A stretch of DNA of 35,660 nucleotides, from the NCBI GenBank assembly GCA_033297075.1, contig MU858320.1, forward strand, positions 1 to 35,660. Reading direction: 5' to 3'. A model generated the notes under the pieces. It saw only the letters and a program-made list of their open reading frames with translations. It did no database searches and was not told where the DNA came from. The DNA comes from Rhypophila decipiens (Eukaryota; Ascomycota; Sordariomycetes; Sordariales; Naviculisporaceae). How positions within the stretch are numbered: the first letter of the stretch is position 1; every line of letters starts with the position of its first letter. The position numbers and the translations under genes were made by a program. Below are positions 33,689 through 35,660 of this stretch, piece after piece.

Positions 33689-33722
33689 GCATAGCGAGCG
33701 ACGCAGCATAGCGAGTGACGCA
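33689..33722 (+). repeat. Left terminal inverted repeat, two tandem 17-mers
   Basis: GCATAGCGAGCGACGCA (33689-33705) is directly followed by GCATAGCGAGTGACGCA (33706-33722), one mismatch apart. Each 17-mer is probably one transposase-binding site. Confidence 0.85.
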
Positions 33723-33778
33723 CTTTTCCCCATTTCTCAACCCTTCATCTTTACAACAACTTTTCTCCACCCACAACA

Positions 33779-35434
33779 ATGGCCTCCTCTTCAAACGAGA
33801 GTCGAATTATCCTTGCAATCGACGCTATCAAACGCAGCCCAAAACTATCCGGACGAAAGGCGGCCGACATCTACGACGTCCCCGAAGCAACACTCCGCAA
33901 GCGCCGCGCCGGACGAGTACCACGACATGAAAAGCGTGCCAATTCGATGAAGTTGACTGCATTAGAAGAAACTGTGATTCTTGAACGGATCATTGACGTA
34001 GTCGATCGGGGGTTTCCGCCGCGACTCGAAGATGTGCGAGATATGGCCGATCGTCTCCTCGGGGTACGCGACGTGACGCGTGTCGGCCCGCGATGGGCAG
34101 AAAACTTCGTACGACGCCAACCACAACTCGATATGCGCTTTCGACGCCGAATTGACTATCAGAGAACACTTGCTGAAGATCCTGCTATTGTTCGCGCTTG
34201 GTTTGCGCTTGTCCGGAATGTTGTTGCGAAATACGGCATCCTCGAGTCGGATATCTACAACTTTGATGAGACTGGATTTTTGATGGGAATGCTATCGCAT
34301 GCAAAGGTTCTTACAACCTCTGATCGCCGTGGAAGGCCTCGTACGAAGCAGCCTGGCAATCGCGAATGGGTTTCCGTCATTCAGGGCGTTTGTGCAGATG
34401 GCTGGGCACTACCTCCGTACATCATCGTCAAGGGCAAATATCACCTCCTCTCCTGGTACACAAATGGCCAATTCCCAACCGAATGGCGCGTTCACCCAAG
34501 CGAAAATGGCTGGACTACAAATGAGATTGGTCTCGATTGGTTAAAGCATTTCGACAAGTGCACAAAGTCTCGTACGAAGGGTGCTTCTCGGCTGTTAATC
34601 CTCGATGGTCATAACAGCCACAAGTCCACCAATTTTGATGATTACTGCAAGGAACACAACATTGTCGCTTTGTGTATGCCTTCTCATTCTTCGCACGAAC
34701 TCCAGCCTCTTGATGTTGGTTGTTTTGGCCCGCTGAAGGCCGCGTATGGCAAGGAAATCGAGAGATGATGCGGATGCATATCACACATATCACCAAGGAC
34801 GACTTCTTTCCTGCGTTTAAGGCAGCTTTTTTTGCTGTAATGGGCGAGGAAAACGTACAAGCTGGCTTTCGGCAGGCCGGCCTTGTACCATTCGACCCTG
34901 AAGTTGTGATTTCCCGCTTGGATTTCAAACCAAACACGCCTACACCATCTAACTCACGGCCTGGCAGTCAGAGCTCATGGGACCCAAAGACACCTACAAC
35001 TGCGTATGAGGCCGTACGAAGCTCCAACTCGCTTAAGGAAAAGATCGATAGGCATCAACATAGCTCACCGACTGCATTGTATGAGGTGGTGGACTTGCAG
35101 GCCAAAGGTATTTCCAAGTTGGCACATAGAATGGCTCTTCTTGAGGCCGAGAACCGTAGACTTCATACAGCAGATGAGGTACTAAGCAAGCGCCGGAGGG
35201 CAAAAAAAAACCCAACTACGTCTTGGAGGGTCACTTAATTCAGCTGAAGCTGAGGCGATTCGGGTCGAGAAGGGCATTGTTGATGCTGGGGGGGAAAATA
35301 CACAGCGGGGGGGCAGTCGTGCGGAGGCAGGCGAACCACGTGCGCGGCGTTGTGGCAACTGCGGAAAGACCGGACATAATGTGCGAACTTGTCAGGTAGT
35401 TTGGGAGACCTCTGAAGAAGAGGATAATATGTAG
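33779..35434 (+). pseudogene. Pogo/Fot1 DDE transposase with two frameshifts
   Basis: It starts at a true ATG with an HTH of psq type (RKAADIYDVPEATLRKRRAG) and a CENP-B-type HTH (LTALEETVILERIIDVVDRG). The DDE superfamily core is complete: YNFDETGF, LLILDGHNSHKS and MPSHSSHELQPLDVGCFGPL. The frame breaks at 34766 (TGA after KEIER), where losing one G explains the shift; it resumes as MMRMHITHITKDDFFPAF, AGLVPFDPE. A second break lies in an A9 run (35202-35210), after which the next frame reads GGSLNSAEAEA and ends with a zinc knuckle CGNCGKTGHNVRTC and an acidic tail, stopping at 35434. As it stands no full-length enzyme can be made, but the copy looks young: few other lesions are visible. 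Confidence 0.88.
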
Positions 35435-35499
35435 TTTCAATTGATTTTATGCGGTGTGGTTGGATTGACTTATATGAAAGGTGGGAGGTCGGGGGAAAG

Positions 35500-35533
35500 T
35501 GCGTCGCTCGCTATGCTGCGTCGCTCGCTATGT
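35500..35533 (-). repeat. Right terminal inverted repeat, two tandem 17-mers
   Basis: TGCGTCGCTCGCTATGC (35500-35516) and TGCGTCGCTCGCTATGT (35517-35533) are the reverse complement of the left end, with the single C/T difference in the inner copy of the left end. Confidence 0.85.
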
Positions 35534-35660
35534 GTCATGACCTGGCGCCGTACATTAGGTACGGGTGCCTCAGGCAACAAGTTACCCCACTCTGCCCTAC
35601 CATAGGACCAATTAGTCAGGACCAGCCTGTAAAGCCCACTTGAAGGAGACACGGCCAATC
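35534..35660. other. Flank right of the transposon, nothing seen
   Basis: 127 bp to the window edge. I see no gene or repeat I can support. Confidence 0.3.

Larger units (their letters stand above)
33689..35533. mobile_element. Fot1/Pogo-type DNA transposon, ~1.85 kb
   Basis: The element is bounded by near-perfect terminal inverted repeats (33 bp, one mismatch) and contains a complete-length but frameshifted Pogo-type transposase. Its length agrees with Fot1-like elements (about 1.9 kb). The expected TA duplication cannot be fixed exactly, because TA also occurs inside the terminal repeat (33692-33693 and 35529-35530). Confidence 0.85.

Overview
This window comes from a filamentous ascomycete (Pezizomycotina, most likely Sordariomycetes). 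The signs are short spliceosomal introns of 56-76 nt with GT..AG ends and CTAAC/CTGAC-like branch points, two HET-domain genes, a DUF7580-type gene, a MYND/DUF4470-type gene, a Fot1/Pogo-type DNA transposon, and six short interstitial runs of the fungal telomere motif TTAGGG. The mixture of incompatibility-type genes, tandem paralogues, broken genes and transposon relics is typical of a fast-evolving accessory or subtelomeric region.

Layout. 1-1424: 3' part of a multi-pass membrane protein (+). 1568-1683: intron-containing tRNA-Val(UAC) (-). 2225-2923: GNAT acetyltransferase (+). 3389-3679: small one-TM protein (-). 4409-7572: a five-exon gene (-) that joins an immune-receptor-like N-terminus and C2H2-like zinc fingers to a protein phosphatase 1 (PP1) domain and then to a tail of 35 Val-Asn-Pro-type triplets encoded by a 9-bp minisatellite. 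It shares a 288-bp divergent promoter with a DUF7580-type gene (7861-10010, +). 10423-15444: three members (A, B, C) of an unnamed gene family with acidic tails; fragments, a decayed 22-bp repeat array and a solo LTR lie between A and B. 16118-18207: MYND/DUF4470-type gene with a broken frame (+). 18208-19186: telomere-like and inverted repeats. 19187-21682: HET gene with a hydrophobic insertion (-). 22057-23496: NYN/CCCH zinc-finger protein (-). 24228-24980: fourth family member D (+), convergent with a second HET gene (25014-27329, -). 28136-29156: frameshifted ankyrin relic (-). 29253-31011: pepsin-like, one-TM surface protein lacking the usual first catalytic motif (-), divergent from a GT61/EOGT-like glycosyltransferase (31500-33146, +). 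33689-35533: Fot1/Pogo element with composite inverted repeats and a twice-frameshifted transposase.

Most striking is the phosphatase fusion at 4409-7572. The PP1 fold is almost intact, but two catalytic-centre residues are replaced: the metal-ligand Asp of GDYVDRG by Asn, and its Arg by Tyr. It may be a pseudophosphatase, perhaps an integrated decoy of PP1. Its divergent partner carries a C-terminal stretch resembling a kinase remnant. Pairing a dead phosphatase with a kinase remnant in one divergent locus is inference, but it is the best candidate here for an undescribed system.

A second pattern is regulatory. TTAGGG-type repeats sit about 130-335 bp upstream of the starts of family members B, C and D and of the second HET gene, always with the G-rich strand on the coding strand.

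Gene models were built by hand from reading frames and splice signals. Family names come from recognised motifs, not from a search.
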